64,000 bases of DNA from Chrysemys picta bellii (GCF_011386835.1 NC_088796.1:90503468-90567467); one strand, 5' to 3'; numbered from the stretch's first letter, positions 34,732-47,960 are shown. Made by a program: numbers and translations. Notes: generated by a model not told the origin, from the sequence alone.

Positions 34732-34880
34732 GGCAATGGATTTGGACTTTGGAGATCTGGATTTTCTTCACATGACTGCCACAGACTTCCTGTGTGACCT
34801 TGGACCAATCACTTAATGTTCTGCTTCTCAGTTTCCCATTTGTAAAATGGGTGTAACCATGCTAATTTACATCAAGGATA
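34732..34880 (+). repeat. MIR-like SINE fragment
   Basis: CTTCCTGTGTGACCTTGGACC and CAGTTTCCCATTTGTAAAATGG are diagnostic of the MIR 3' half. Confidence 0.7.
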
Positions 34881-35149
34881 CCACCAGGATAAATCCATTA
34901 ATTTATGGAGGGGCTGGTAGGATGGGACTGCTTACAATGGCATTTGGCCCATCAGCGACTGCTAGTAGTAAAAATCCCCAATGGCCGGAGACGGGACACT
35001 AGATAGGGAGGGCTCTGAGTTCCGATGGCATCCATATTGGGTTGGAATACAGTCATTACCATTTACCAACTTTTTAGTTGTTGCCATTCACACACTAATG
35101 TTATTAGTACAGTAGTTTACAACAGCTATATTTCAAATAAGTGTATGGC

Positions 35150-35382
35150 AAAGTTGCTGCTCCAACATCCCTGGCTGGCTTATGGCTCTGCTTCTCAGCC
35201 TTCTTTCAGGCTGCTTCCCAGAGAGAGGGAAATATCTACCTCCTGTCCTCTGGCCTCCCTCACCAGCTCTTCAGGGAAAAAAGTCCTGCTCTCTCCTAGC
35301 TGGACCTTCTCTAATCAGGCCTGGCTCACCAGGCCAATATTAACCCTTTCTCATTGTGTGTGGGGTGAACACCCCCATCACA
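35150..35382 (-). mobile_element. LTR-like tail fragment
   Basis: The stretch ending TGTGTGGGGTGAACACCCCCATCACA is a familiar turtle LTR terminus (TGATGGGGGTG on the minus strand). Upstream GCTCTTCAGGG and CCTGGCTCACCAGGCC are consistent. The other end is not recognisable. Confidence 0.4.
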
Positions 35383-37146
35383 TAGTGACTTAATAAAACT
35401 TGTCAGTTTACATTAAAAAACAAACTTACAAGCATCTGCCCAAATGAAGGTCTAAATTGAAGCAACATCTCTGCTTTTAAATCAGTTCTATAGCTACTGT
35501 AGAGGTGGTCTTAAAATAGTTGAACACCTCACTTTTTTATAACCATTTTTGAGAGCTATTTTTAATTCAAGAATACATTCTTGGGTTTAGAACTGCCATG
35601 TCGAACTTTAGAGCATAATAGAAGGGTTTTAAAAAGGGATTAAAAGCCTTAATTGCAAGTGCTTCACTTAGGGACAGAGCCTGCAGTTCTTATTCAGGCA
35701 AATCCTTCAGTGGGAGTTTTGCCTGAATAAGGGCTGTAGGTTGGAGCCTTATATATGGATCAAGTTCTCATTGTGATCAACTGAAATTGAATACATACTC
35801 ACTCCATTGTCTTTCCTACAGAAAAGGGATATGGAACCAAATTCATTGCTGGTGAAGCAACCCCTTTCTTTTCAGACTCAGATCTTATAGAATATTTATT
35901 TTTAATGTTTGTGAATATAAATCACTGCACATTCATAACTATCTATAGAAAAAATCCTTATATAGGTAAGCTAAATTCCATTCCCCTTTGCCTCTACTTT
36001 GGAGACATGTGGCTGTTCCAGCCATTGGCAGCAATGATTCTTCACTCAGCCAACATTACCTGCTTTCATTCACCTGTACACCCTCCAGCTGTAGAGCAAA
36101 ACTTCAGGGACCTTGCATACTGTAGTTTGTAGCTAGGAAATCAATTGTTAATTTTACTTTTTATTGCAGAAAATAGTATTAATTCTCATTGTTGGAGATA
36201 AAAATTTAAGGAATTGAATCTTGAGAAGTAAAAAGGGGTGGGGAAAAACATTTTCTAGTACAAAACCTTTTAAATCTCATTATCTTTAGCAAATCAGTAC
36301 GGCACTTCATTTGATTTCCCCCCTGTTCATCTTGTTCCCTTAAGGGAGTAGTCACAGAAGGTTTTCCCCTTTCCTTTAATTTGTGTTGCTTCTAGCTTTT
36401 GCTCCATTCCCATGACAACTGCAACTTTTTGAGCATTGGCCCAGAGCATAGTGAGCCATGCCAGCATTTCCTTCATATTCAGTACCACAATATTCCCATT
36501 GATACATCCCTATTACGAGGCTGAAAAGTCTGATGTAGAGACTAATTGAGTGGAGAAGAATTATGTCTGTACCCAAGAGACAGCTCTTTAATGAGTTAGC
36601 TAAAAAACACAAACAAAATATGCAGCCTATTTTCCCCTGTTGTTGGTCTAATTTACACGTGATATTGAAAATATGCACAAAATATTGCATTCTGTTGAGG
36701 AAAGTTTGAATTTTCTTTAGCCCTTAGCCTTTTTCAAACATTTAAAAAAAAACCCCAACAACGTATTTGGTTAAATAATGACAAAGTAAACTGCAAGGAA
36801 AATCTTAATGTTTGGATCTTAAATGAACTCATTACTTGACAACCCTAGCTGTTCATGAACTTGATAATATTTCCCTTCAAGAGTCTGAGTGGCTGCTGTG
36901 CATTTTTTCTAGCCTTACTAAAATCCCCAAATATTAAGACTGAAAATAGACTTAAGAAGTCATCTGTAAAATTGGACCGGCAGCACTTGTTGGTCCTTTT
37001 CTGGAGTCCTAAAGGAAGAAGATGATAGTTTTATGAAACTCATACTTTGTAATGGACTGGCTAGCATGCACCCTTTTACCTCTGTTAGATACAATCAGAA
37101 TGGTTAATTCCTGTCACTGACCCTATAATGCTTATAGTTAATGGAG
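35383..37146. other. No recognised gene
   Basis: AT-rich sequence. About 35665-35740 contains CAGTTCTTATTCAGGCAAATCC and a partly complementary GTTTTGCCTGAATAAGGGCT, a scrap of an ancient hairpin-forming repeat. Confidence 0.4.
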
Positions 37147-37215
37147 GTTCTCTGTTAGCTCATATGGTAAGGGCCTTGGCTTCTGGATCAGGAGGCCCTG
37201 AGTTATAAATATCCC
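37147..37215 (+). repeat. tRNA-like SINE head fragment
   Basis: TTAGCTCATATGGTAAGGGC (A-box-like) followed 30 bp later by GGCCCTGAGTTATAAAT (B-box-like) has tRNA-derived SINE spacing. It is too diverged and unpaired to be a functional tRNA. Confidence 0.45.
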
Positions 37216-37378
37216 TGCTATTTCTGTTAAGTTTGAATTAGGGCTGTTAAGCGATTAAAAAAACTAATCATGATTACAAATGTAGAATTATGTAAAAAAC
37301 AAAAACAAAACTGCATTCAAAAATAAAACAATGTAAAACTTTAGAGCCTATAAGTCCACTCAGTCCTACTTCAGCCAA

Positions 37379-38040
37379 TCACCCAGATAAACAAGTTCGG
37401 TTACAATTTGCAGGAGATAATGCTGCCCGCTTCTTGTTTACAATGTCACCTGAAAGTGAGAACAGGCATTCATATGGCACTGTTGTAGCTGGTGTCACAA
37501 TATATTTACGTGCCAGATGCGCTAAAGATTCATATTTCCCTTCATGTTTCAACCACCATTCCAGAGGATATGTGTCCATGCTGATGATGGGTTCTGCTTG
37601 ATAACAATCCAAAGCAGAGTGGACCAATGCATGTTCATTTTCATCATCTGAGTAAGATACCACCAACAGAAGGTTGATTTTCTTTTTTTGTGGTTCAGGT
37701 TCTGTAGTTTCTGCATATGAGTGTTGCTCTTCTAAGACTTCTGAAAGCATGCTCCACACCTCGTCCCTCTCAGATTTTGGATGGCACTTCAGATTCTTAA
37801 ACCTTGGGTCGAGTGCTGTAGCTATTTTTAGAAATCTCATATTGGTACCTTCTTTGTGTTTTGTCAAATCTGCTATGAAAGTGTTCTTAAAACAAACATG
37901 TGCTGGTTCATCATCCAAGACTGCCATAACAAGAAATATATGGCAGAATGTGGGTAAAACTGAGCAGGAAACACACAATTCTCCCCCAAGGAGTTCAGTC
38001 ACAAATTTAATTAATGCATTTATTTTTTTTAAAACGAGCA
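37379..38040 (-). pseudogene. hAT transposase C-terminal region, broken
   Basis: The minus-strand frame carries LGGELCVSCSVLPTFCHIF, ATALDPRFKNLKCHPKSERD, an acidic linker (SYSDDENEHA), and then the hATC dimerisation segment with PLEWWLKHEG and LFSLSGDIVNKKRAALSP. In hAT transposases this region supports dimer formation and completes the catalytic fold. The N-terminal zinc finger (BED) and most of the DDE catalytic core are absent. The open frame continues upstream to 38314, but that part is antisense of the opposed arm and is not transposase. It is inactive. Confidence 0.8.
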
Positions 38041-38049
38041 TCATCAGCA

Positions 38050-38267
38050 TGGAAGCATGTCCTCTGGAATGGCGGCTGAAGCAGGAAGGGGCATACAAAT
38101 CTTTAGCGCATCTGGCATGTAGATACCTTGCAAAACTGTCTACAAAAGTTCCATGCAAACGCCTGTTCTCACTTTCAGGTGACATTGTAAATAAGAAGCA
38201 GGTAGCAGTATCTCCCATAAACGTAAAGAAACTTGTTTGTCTTAGCAGTTGGCTGAACAAGAAGTAG
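38050..38267 (+). pseudogene. Second hATC segment, opposite strand
   Basis: On the plus strand the right arm encodes ACPLEWRLKQEGAYKSLAHL followed by KRLFSLSGDIVNKK and ends SSWLNKK before a stop. This is the same hATC segment as on the minus strand at about 37390-37590. The two C-termini point away from each other, showing that the element was built by inverted duplication of the transposase 3' end. Confidence 0.75.
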
Positions 38268-38421
38268 GAGGTGGAATCTCCATCCTTAGAGGTTTTTAAG
38301 GCCCTGCTTGACAAAGCCCTGGCTGGGATGATTTAGTTGGTGTTGGTCCTGCTTTGAGCAGGGGGTTGGACTAGATTACCTCCTGAGGTCTCTTCCAACC
38401 CTAATCTTCTATGATTCTATG
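38267..38421 (+). mobile_element. CR1 3' tail inserted in the hAT element
   Basis: GGTGGAATCTCCATCCTTAG, GAGCAGGGGGTTGGACTAGA and a terminal TTCTATGATTCTATG are the last 155 bp of CR1. hAT sequence (AAGTAG | ACTGAGTGAACTTG) is continuous across it, so the CR1 landed after the hAT element. CR1 insertions are usually 5'-truncated and lack long TSDs, as here. Confidence 0.9.
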
Positions 38422-38785
38422 ACTGAGTGAACTTGTAGGCTGTTTTTGAATGAAATCATGTAACAAAAAAATCTACATTGTAAGTTACACTTTCACAATA
38501 AAGAGATTGCACTACACTACTTGTATGAGGTGAATTGAAAAATACAATTTCTTTTATCATTTTTACAGTGCAAATATTTGTAATAAAAAATAACATAGCA
38601 CTGTACACTTTCTATTCTGTTGTAAAAGAAATCAATATATTTGAAAATGTAGAAAAACATCAAAAATATTTAATACATTTCCTTTGGTATTACATTGGTT
38701 AACAGTGCCATTAATCACGATTAATTTTTTAATTGTGATTTAATTTTTTGAGTTAACTGAATTAATTGATAGCCCTAGTTTGAAT

Positions 38786-41700
38786 GGCCATGGCACGCTG
38801 CATAGTGGCAACCGGGAGTCCTAGACAGTAATCGATTTGTTGCACTATTAAATAATGTTTGTATTCTATTTTATGAAGCAGGATGAATAAAACTGTAATA
38901 TGTTTTTACACCCCTTCCCAGCTCCCAATATAAGGCTTCCACACTAACACTGTGATGCACTGGGTGAGAAGGGGAAGAACCCCCATACTTAGGCTATGGA
39001 GCAGCTGCAGAGTTGCTGTATGGAGTTAAATGCCTGGAATAGGCTCCATGGTTCTCCATAGGACGAAAGACTGGAGGATCTGTGCAGCAGCAGATTCCCT
39101 TAGTCCTTTTATGTTCTGACCACTCCCTTTGCTGCGCAGTGCTGTGTGGGAGGAGCCCCTTTCAGAGCAGAGCACCACACTGAACAGGACATGCCCATCT
39201 TCTCCTGCCTCCTTTTTCCTAGCATTTTCCACCTTGGCAGCAGAACTATCCCAGTTCCCCTGCCTGAGGCACCTCTTTGTGGCCAGTCTGAATTTCTCTT
39301 TAAGTATAGTGGAAGATTCAGAAAATTAACCATTCTTAATTACTAATAAGGGATTAATCGGTTAATATTAATTCAGGTAAGCTTAGTTTAAACAGTCCAG
39401 ACTGAACAGAGAGAATACTGGGTCTCGTTCTTTTTTTAAGTTTAACTGTTTTGGTACACAAGTTAAGTTAAAGGAAACAACAAAGCAAACTAGGACATTA
39501 AATGTAATCACTTAACTTTTACCAGTTGTGAATGCTAGTACTCCACTTTTTGGGCTTGAAAGTCTCTCATCAAATCCAGTTGAAGTTGGATTGGGCACTT
39601 AAAAAGTACTTTAAATCTACTCTGTGAACTTCCAAACTGTACATAGAGATGGGCTTAAGCTACAAAGTTTGGAGATGAAGCTGAAGTGCACACCAAATAT
39701 GATCCTGCAAGGGATCTACAAGAGCAGATCATTATGCTACTTGGATCCCTCTGCAACCAGTGGAATTCCATGCTGGCATAAACGTTTGCTCCCACAGATT
39801 ATTTTGGAAGATCAGGGCCCAAGGTATTTTCTATACCTGGTCACTTGATCCACAGTGAACCAAATGCTGGATTTAATTCCACTTCTCGCTGGATGTGGGT
39901 GGCTGAGGAGGAGTGAGAGCTTAATAAAATTAAAAATACTCACTGTTTAAAGAAAATTACTCCCAAACTCACCTTTTGAGAGGACAAAAGGGAATACTGA
40001 ATTAAATAAGATGACCAATAATGGGAAAACTAATGCACAGTTTGCAGGAAGCTTTATAGATGCCTTCTTTTTTTAATACTCTCAAGAATACGTTTCATAT
40101 TATTTTTGACTCTCTGCTTAGCATTACTATTATCGTATGTTAATCCAAAGTAATATTCCTTGGACAGATTTTATTTTAAAAATTCAGACAAATCAGCCAT
40201 GATTCATTTTGATAGTTTTTGGGCCATATTCTGCCTTCAGTCTTTGTTCCAAACTTTCACTGATGTCTCCTCCTTGATGCCTATGTGGTTCTCCTATTAG
40301 CATTAGTGGGACCTGCAAGTACATAGCAAGGGAATAACAGACCCAGAGTTTATCACACTACTCAGCTTCTGCTTTTACAAGGATCAGGATTGTCAATTCA
40401 TTAGTCCATGTCTTTACAATAATAAAGCATGAAGACATGGAAAATGGCCATGCTATACATCATGTTACACTTTAAAAAAAATCAGCAACCTAGAAATCTC
40501 AGTGAAAGCAAAACTTGCTTTTTTGTGGTTTGGTGAACTTGTGAGAAGAACTTGTTTAATATTAGGCTATTAGGTGTCTTAGTTGCTTACTTCCCTTCAT
40601 TCAACAATACCACAGTATTCCATTCATTACTAGTATCAAAACAGTTCTGCTAGGTGAACTTTGAACAGCAAATTAGAGTTTTATAAAGTGACCATAGAAT
40701 GATGCTGATAAAATTTTCAAGGCACCTCTTTTCAAACTGAGGAACAGATCTTTTCTTTCAAAGCACAACCCCCTCTCCCCTAGTGAAACCGCTGTGGAAG
40801 TGCGGTGTAAAGATGCAGGCTATATAGTCTGTGCAGGAGGATTCTGACACTCCTTTATGCTGGGGAATGTTGCTCCATGTTAGCTTTCTATGGAGGGGTA
40901 TGAGGAGGGGAGATTTGGGGAAGAGACAGTGGCAAGTGGAACAGTGAACTGCATGTATCCATTGGCCAATTTGCTTATATAGTGTTGGTATGGTGGATGG
41001 TAGCTGAAGTGGTAGCCAAGGTGTGTGTGTGTGTCCGTGGCTGCGTCTTTAGTGGCTCCAAGGAAGAGATTCCACCTCCTCTCATCCACTGCATAAATAT
41101 TTCATGTAAAACCAGTTTACTCTCACTTTGTATAGGAGGTGAAAATATGGCCCTAAAGGCTGGATTCTCTGGTTTTATTACTATATCTAAATTGCATATT
41201 TCTAGCCCCCAGACAACAGTTGCCTAACAAAACCTTACAGATATATTAAGTTTATTAATCAATTGTTAGTTGTTGTTTTTACAATGCCAAGTTCTTATGG
41301 CCTGAGTTGCTCTATAACTTGTACATTCATCCAAAATACTTTGATAGCGTATGTTTATAGGGGAACATAATAAGTAAAAGGGGAAGAATGGGCAGTTTGC
41401 AGAAAGAATGCAGACTCAGAAGCATGAGGACTGTGCAAAATAAAGATCAGTTATGTTGTTCAGCTTCATGACAGATTTAAAAGAAAATTCCAAACCCTGC
41501 TAGTAGTAAAATGTTTGACTTCCACAACTTACTGGACATCTTTCTTTTGAAGTAATAAGTACAAAAAATAGACGAGGGGAGGGGGGAGAATGCTTTTTCC
41601 TGTCTGTGGAAAACATTATTAATTTTGAAGTTAAATAAACATAATTCATTAAATTATTATACTGATATTCATAAAATGGTTTAGATACAGGAGAAGTAGA

Positions 41701-43908
41701 AGCCAAGGTCACAACTGTTTATCTCTGTGCATAATTAATTTGCGTTAAGAACTTGGTTTGCCCTGAAGATGTTATTCCTCTTGTTCTGCTGGTCCCAGTT
41801 CTTATCTTAAGTTTAGCAACACTCTGATGTAATTTCTCATGAATGTACTGACTCATAATGGGGAGGACAATCCTATTTCTAGCTTTCCCAGGGAGATGCT
41901 GTAAATTTGTTGAGTACTGTTGTCGCAGTAATGGAAAGAAGGCATCTTTCTTCGGTCAATAGCTCTTCCCTTTTGGTGTTTCTGTGTGACCTCCACTGTG
42001 TGTTGTCCACCAGCACCTTCAATACAAGAAACATAAACTCCTGTTACTTAAGATAAAGGAATTACTCCCTTGGCTAGTGGCAGCAGTAGGCTGTTATCCT
42101 TCTTGTGGACCAGCTACTAGAGGGGGACACAACACATTTAGACTGGGGTACTACACCTCCTCCTCAGGAAGTAATGAAACATCTGTACATTACCTGTAGG
42201 CTTTCTGGTCATCTTAAAATATTTCTTTTCCTTGTCGCACTAAGTTGGAACTTCTAGAAGCGCCAACTTCTGCTGGTCACTGAGGGAGAAAACTGCCCTC
42301 AGAAGAGCAGTAGGAGCGCTAACAACAAGAAACTGGCAGCCTAACAAAGGGCATATTGGGCCCTTGCTCACCTCTGAAGAGCAGTAACAGACAAGTGGAG
42401 ATGGCTGGAAGTATTCCATCTGAGGAGGACCGAGGCATCCTGGAAAGCTTGAGGCGGGGAAGGGTGCTGAGTAGCATTCTTTATTCACCTGCTGGTGAAA
42501 GGTGTGGCATGTGCTCCCCCTTGCTCCTGCAGACAGATTCCTGTGGGCCATTGCGGTGGCCTCTTGAGGCTGCTGGCTTTGCTAGCCATCCCCATCCTGC
42601 ACTAAGGGAATGCGAGGCCTAACATTCTGCTGCAGTCCTTTTGTGGGGAAGACACATCCTGCAGCCTTCCCTCATCACAAGCTTCTGGTTGATATCATTG
42701 AACCCTGACATACATACTGGGACTGCACCAAAATACATGCTGTAATGCTTATGGTAATGTACGTATACTTGTATACATTTCAAATCCTCAAAGGTGTGTA
42801 TGGTTTACAAATCTGCATTTCATGATATCAGCACACTGTAAATATTGAATGAAATTTAATTTGAGAGAATAGAAAGTAGATAAGAAGCGTAAGGGTGCAA
42901 TGAACACAAAGGACAAAGCAGAGGTGAGCTTGGGGGAGAGTTGGCATGTGTCATATACCGCAGGATGTTATGAGAACTAGCCACAGTACTGAACTCTTCC
43001 AGTGTTGAAAACTTGAAGACTGAAGTGCGTTGAGCAGGTTTAACTACTGTATAAAAGCTCTGCAAATAAAATGTACCACAGAAATCCTTCTGTGATACAC
43101 AAATAGCTGCTCACCTGGCAAGTTTTTGGCATGCGACTCTGCATTGGAAACTCTGAAAGTCAGGTTACTCCCTCTGGGAATGGCACACATTTGCATCCAG
43201 TTGGGGAACCACTCTGTACTTATTCAGAATGCTAATAACTCAGGCTGCAAAATTCTGAATGTACTCAAACTCCATAAAACTGTGAAAGATGAGGGTACTT
43301 GACTGCTTGGGGAGGATTAAGTATTTAATTTTTTAAAATATATTTAAGAGGAGCCTGTGCACAGGTTGTTCTTTCTTTTTTTCTTCTAAATTGGATTGCA
43401 TTAATTAATTTTATGGATGTTTATTTTTAGTTTTTTTATTCTGTTGAATAGTGTCCCAGCAACTTGCACAAGGAGGCATAGTTGGTGTATAAAAATAAAT
43501 AATATATTATTTAAAACACACTGCTTATAAGTATGCAGGACCTAAAAAGTTACCCTTTGAAACATTTTAATAAAATATTTCACATTTAAAAACACATTCT
43601 ATAAAACAGTTTAATACATTTTCTTGAAACTTTACAAAAATTATATGTAGTCTGAGAATATCTTGTGGTGAAAAGAATGTATGTATGGTTGTGGACTGCA
43701 GTCAATGGCAGACAGCATTCATTTACCCCTTCCTTTTAAAGATTGCTAATATCAGTGATGTAGGTTTGTGATGGTCCTTCATTCCTGTGTGAGAAAGCGC
43801 TGTACCTTGCTCAGATTAGCTTTACCCGTGTGGTGGGCAGGTTTGCTGTGCCTGAGGAGCAGAGTTACCAACCATTGTCCTTATTCCAGAGTTTCAGATG
43901 ATCTTTTT
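38786..43908. other. Long stretch with no recognised gene
   Basis: No exon, repeat terminus or RNA gene recognised over 5 kb. GC content rises at about 39000-39260 and 42240-42640. Short GT runs occur at about 41022-41036. Part of 42060-42180 may be LTR-derived, but I could not place it. Confidence 0.4.
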
Positions 43909-44133
43909 GGGTATGTCTACATTGCAAAAATAACTCCAGTGGCAACCAGAGCCCCAATCAGCTGATTCAGGTTTGTGCTATGGGAATAAAAGCAGCAACG
44001 TAGATGTTTCTGCTCAGGCTAGAGCCCAGGGTCTGAGACCCGGTGAGAGAGGAGGCCTCAGAGCAAGGGTCAATTGACCCAGGCTCTGAGACTCATTGCT
44101 GCAGGGTTTTTTCTTCAGTGTAGATGTACTCTA
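43909..44133. mobile_element. Harbinger-like MITE, decayed
   Basis: The left end GGGTATGTCTACATTGC and right end CAGTGTAGATGTACTC are inverted. The interior CAATCAGCTGATTCAGGTTT and opposed GGCTAGAGCCCAGGGTCTGA / CAGGCTCTGAG blocks match a common turtle MITE. Confidence 0.65.
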
Positions 44134-47100
44134 AGATATCCTGAGCCCAGGCCATTGAACTCTTTGAGGATAAGGACTGAATCCTTGAACTTGACCTGAT
44201 ATTCTATGGCAAATCAATGGAGAGAGCAGAGGACAGGTCTGACGTGGTCTCAGTAGTCCTGGTTGCGGAGGAAACGCTCTGCATCATTTCGTATTCGTGC
44301 ACTTGGGCAACTTATTACAGAATGATTTTTAAAGATCTGTAAAAGAAACACTGCTTTGCAGAGAAAAATATGTGACTTTAAATAAATCTATATACAAAAC
44401 AGTCTGTGACATTATTATGCTGGACCAGTTTCCTGGGACTCCACCAGTGCAGTGCAGAAATTAGATTGTATAAATACATTAGTTACTAATAGTCTAGAGG
44501 CCCATGATCAGACCATTGTGATGCTATTAAGAAGCCATAGGAGTTTACTTGCTGTGTCTTATCGTGGAGGCTGATTCAGTTATTGGGTTTAACTTTGGGG
44601 TTAAGACTTCTCTCTTAACTGAAACACTGGCACAAATGTTAGTGCACCAAAGGATGGAATGGATTGAAGATTATGGATTGGATATTCAGTATATTGTCTT
44701 TGTGAAACCAGAATTTAGACAGTTGCACTCCTTTCACATTGTGAGCGTATCTGTGTTTCCAGTGCAAGAAAAATATAGTAGAAAAAGGATTTGGAGACCC
44801 TATAGTCTCTCGTCCCTTGGTTTATCAGAGCAGGCTGTGAAATATCAGGGAATTCAGAAACAGAGTTTTGTACATACTAAAAAAAAAGTTCACAGGGGAT
44901 TAAAACAGGAAGCTATAAAAATATGCCCAGTAAAGCCAGAAAATTTCATACTGAACTCTTGGCTGAATGTAGAGTTCATCAGGTGAACCAAAAAGCAGAT
45001 TTTATAAATGTAAAAAATATATATGCACTTGGTATAGTGTCTTAACACTAGTTATTTTACTAGACTTTGTCAGTGCCACTCTAGTTAAAGCACTGTCAAT
45101 ATTTCCATTATTATGCCAGTTTTCAAGTGTTTATAGCTCAGTTATTTCAAGCCATTGAGCTAAATCAAATGATTGTTTCTAATTCAAATACAACGTTTAT
45201 AGATATTTCCTTTTTAAAACTTGAAATATGCAAGTGTTAAGGGTTTTATCTTTTCTACTATATAAGACAGAAAACCATAGTTTTAAGAAAGCAGAATCTT
45301 TCAGTTTGTCCTTGATGTGGATTAATTATGTTTCAGCTCTGAGAAAGAGATGTTGTGTGCATGTTAGACAATCTTAAAGGGACAATGTCGAGGCTAACAG
45401 GTCTACTGGCTATGTTTTGGATTTACTAGTATGCCTGCTGCATGTGATAGTAGTGTGCATGCTGTTCTGCACACCACAAGTGTGCCAATCTTAAGAATAA
45501 AAAAAATAATGAGTCAGCCCCCCCAATTATGTATTAAAATATGATTTTTTAAAAATAATTCCTTGTTAATTTTTGATAATTTAGGTTTCATATTTTCTCT
45601 GCAACTTACTTTTTAAAATGAAATCTGAGATTCTCACCTAATTGCATGGCCCTAGGAGCTGGGGCTTTCAGAAAAACAGCCAATATCATAACATTTTGCA
45701 ATAGAATCCTAAGAGTTGGCAACAGTGTTTACTCTGCCTGTCTATTCCTTCCTTGAGAGAGGGCAGTGTTCTGGAATGCAGTAGATGTCCCCTGTTGTGG
45801 AGAGGTGGGGTGGATATTAATTGGTTGCTCAATGAAGAAGTTGAGAAATTGCAACCCTTGTTGCAGCCCTTGTTTTGGAGAGAAGGTGCATTTTCTCTCA
45901 GTATCAGAAGGTTAAAATAAAAGTACAATATGAAATTCAAAATGAGTTAAAATGTTGTGCTCCTTATTGTTGATTGTTTAAGAATCTAGTTACTAGATAA
46001 TTAATAGGCATGTGCAAAAAATATTTGTCATTTAATAAAAACGTTGATAATTATTTTGACCATCTTTGAACCCCTGGCCCCAAATTTACTTTTACTGAAA
46101 AAATATGCAAAATGAGTTTTTTTTTTTCATATCAAAATGTGAATTTCAGATTTAACATACATTTTCATGCAAAAATTGTTCTTGAGACAGATATTTTGTA
46201 ATTCAAATTTAATAATTTTAAATGTAGAAAGCATTCAAGTTTTCATTTTAAAATTAGGACCATTTCTGAGCAAAAATCCCTTAAAATGTCAGGGTTTTAC
46301 ATGTGGGTGAAATCTGACTTTTTTTGTGAAATTGTAATTAAATGCACTAACTTCATATTTTGAGGCTTTCCCAATTTTGTTGAAGACAGAGCCCTAGTCA
46401 TTAGGTAGCATGTGATCATAGTTTAAATGAATTGGGGGTATATTCCAATTAGAGTAAAGCAAAAGAGTCTGAAAAGACTATATTATAGTAAAAATGTATA
46501 AGTGGGTGGAATTTTCATCCTGCCCCAAACAGAATCTACTCTCTGTATTTAGTCCAAAATTTTACCCCTGTCCTGGAGTTTAGCTTTGTTGGCAACTCAT
46601 CAGATATAAACTTCAGCCTAAGTTTTCTATACACTGTTCCTAAGACTTATCTGCTTGAAGAGCCACACTCATTTCATGATGTGTCGGGTGGAGTTAATAA
46701 GGTGTATTGCCACAAGAAGTCAGCAGGAAACTGTATCCCCAGTCAGAGTTCCAAGATGTACTGGCAGGGTGGGTCAAGAGAAGACACTTCCTACCTTATT
46801 ACAGGAATTGCTAGAGTAGCCATCTCTCTGCTAACCCATCAAAAGATGTTTTCATCTCAGAAATAACAAGAATAAGTATGCACAATGTATTTTTACTAAG
46901 GCTCTATATCAATTATTCATAACATGCCTGGAGTGAGATTCAAGTGATCTGACCCAGCAGAACCGCATTTCCCCTAGTCTGGGTGAATGGCTGCAGAGTG
47001 GGTGCAGGTTGGAGGAGACTGCATGGCTCTGTGGGGCAGTAGAGCTGGGCTTTGTGCCAGCTCCTGCAAGCCAACATGAAGGGAATCTTGGGGAGGGGAG

Positions 47101-47960
47101 TGCTAGCATAGCAACTTCTCTGTGGCTGAGGCTCCAGGGGGCAAAACCCCTTACATATAAGGGGCCAAATTCTCTAATGGAGAAAATGAGCAAAACTCCA
47201 TGCAAGTCAATGGAGCTGTCTCTATTTATGCAGGAGAGAGTTTTGCCTTGTGTGCAAGGGATGCAGCCATTTTGAGAGAAATTGCTAGAAATTACACATT
47301 ATTTACTAAATGTTACCACAAACTCCCTGTGGAATGTTAATTATTTTTAACATAAAATTAGCAATTGAAATGACTAGTTATTATATGTTTTTTCTTTGGA
47401 TATGTTCTAACATTTTGTTTAATTTACACTTTTGGGGAGGAATATTTAATCTTCAGAATTATTCACAATTTCAAGATTTTCTGTGCAAAACAAAAAATTA
47501 CATCAATTCTTTAAATTATGATGTTGATGACCAACATGGGAAATGTGAAATTTAGTATGTATGTAGATATTGATTGGCTTGGGGAAAAAATGATTATTTC
47601 ATGAAGTTTAGTGCTGGGCTGTTCATAGCTATCTTGGGAACTCTGTAAAAGATGAGGCTATTTTTCAGAATTTTTATATGAATACTTATACTCAAGGCTT
47701 CTGTTTTTCCATGAACTAAAATAGCTCCCCAAGTGGATATTATTAAATGTGACAGCATGTACTAAAAAAAACCCCTAACAAATTTTGAATGTTGTCAAAT
47801 AGATTATTGTCCTTCATTAAACCCATTTGATTGCAGGAGTACGTAATGGATGGATCAATCTTTTGAGGAAAAAAATCTCAGAAGTTTGTATCTTAATTTG
47901 ATGTTCACTGAATACTGTGCCACCAGTTAGTAAAGTAGATTTTTCAGGCTTTTTTTTAAA
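44134..47960. other. No recognised gene besides one weak open frame
   Basis: AT-rich sequence. About 46000-46390 is dense in A/T runs and may be an old fold-back repeat ending near AGAGCCCTAG. About 47176-47235 is a scrap of an ancient repeat. Confidence 0.4.
44549..44986 (+). other. Unrecognised 145-residue open frame
   Basis: A plus-strand frame is open for 145 codons. Its product is basic towards the end (SRKRIWRPYSLS, KKKVHRGLKQE) and has no motif, signal peptide or transmembrane segment I can name. No promoter, splice sites or polyA signal were seen. It may be a chance frame in AT-rich DNA. Confidence 0.18.

Larger units (their letters stand above)
37239..38777. mobile_element. hAT element with opposed transposase ends
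   Basis: The ends TAGGGCTGTTAAGCGATT and TTAATTGATAGCCCTA are inverted and flanked by an exact 8-bp TSD GTTTGAAT (37231-37238 and 38778-38785). It is the larger relative of 20238-21247. Here the arms are unequal (the left arm has lost about 200 bp) and the centre keeps transposase-derived coding sequence. A CR1 tail has inserted at 38267-38421. Confidence 0.85.

Noticed and set aside
37147..37215. Possible tRNA gene
   Set aside because: A- and B-box-like motifs are present, but no acceptor stem or proper cloverleaf can be paired; it is better explained as a SINE head.
38041..38314. Upstream part of the 311-codon minus-strand hAT frame read as transposase
   Set aside because: This part is the antisense of the opposed hATC arm and of the inserted CR1 edge; only the portion below about 38040 matches transposase sense sequence.
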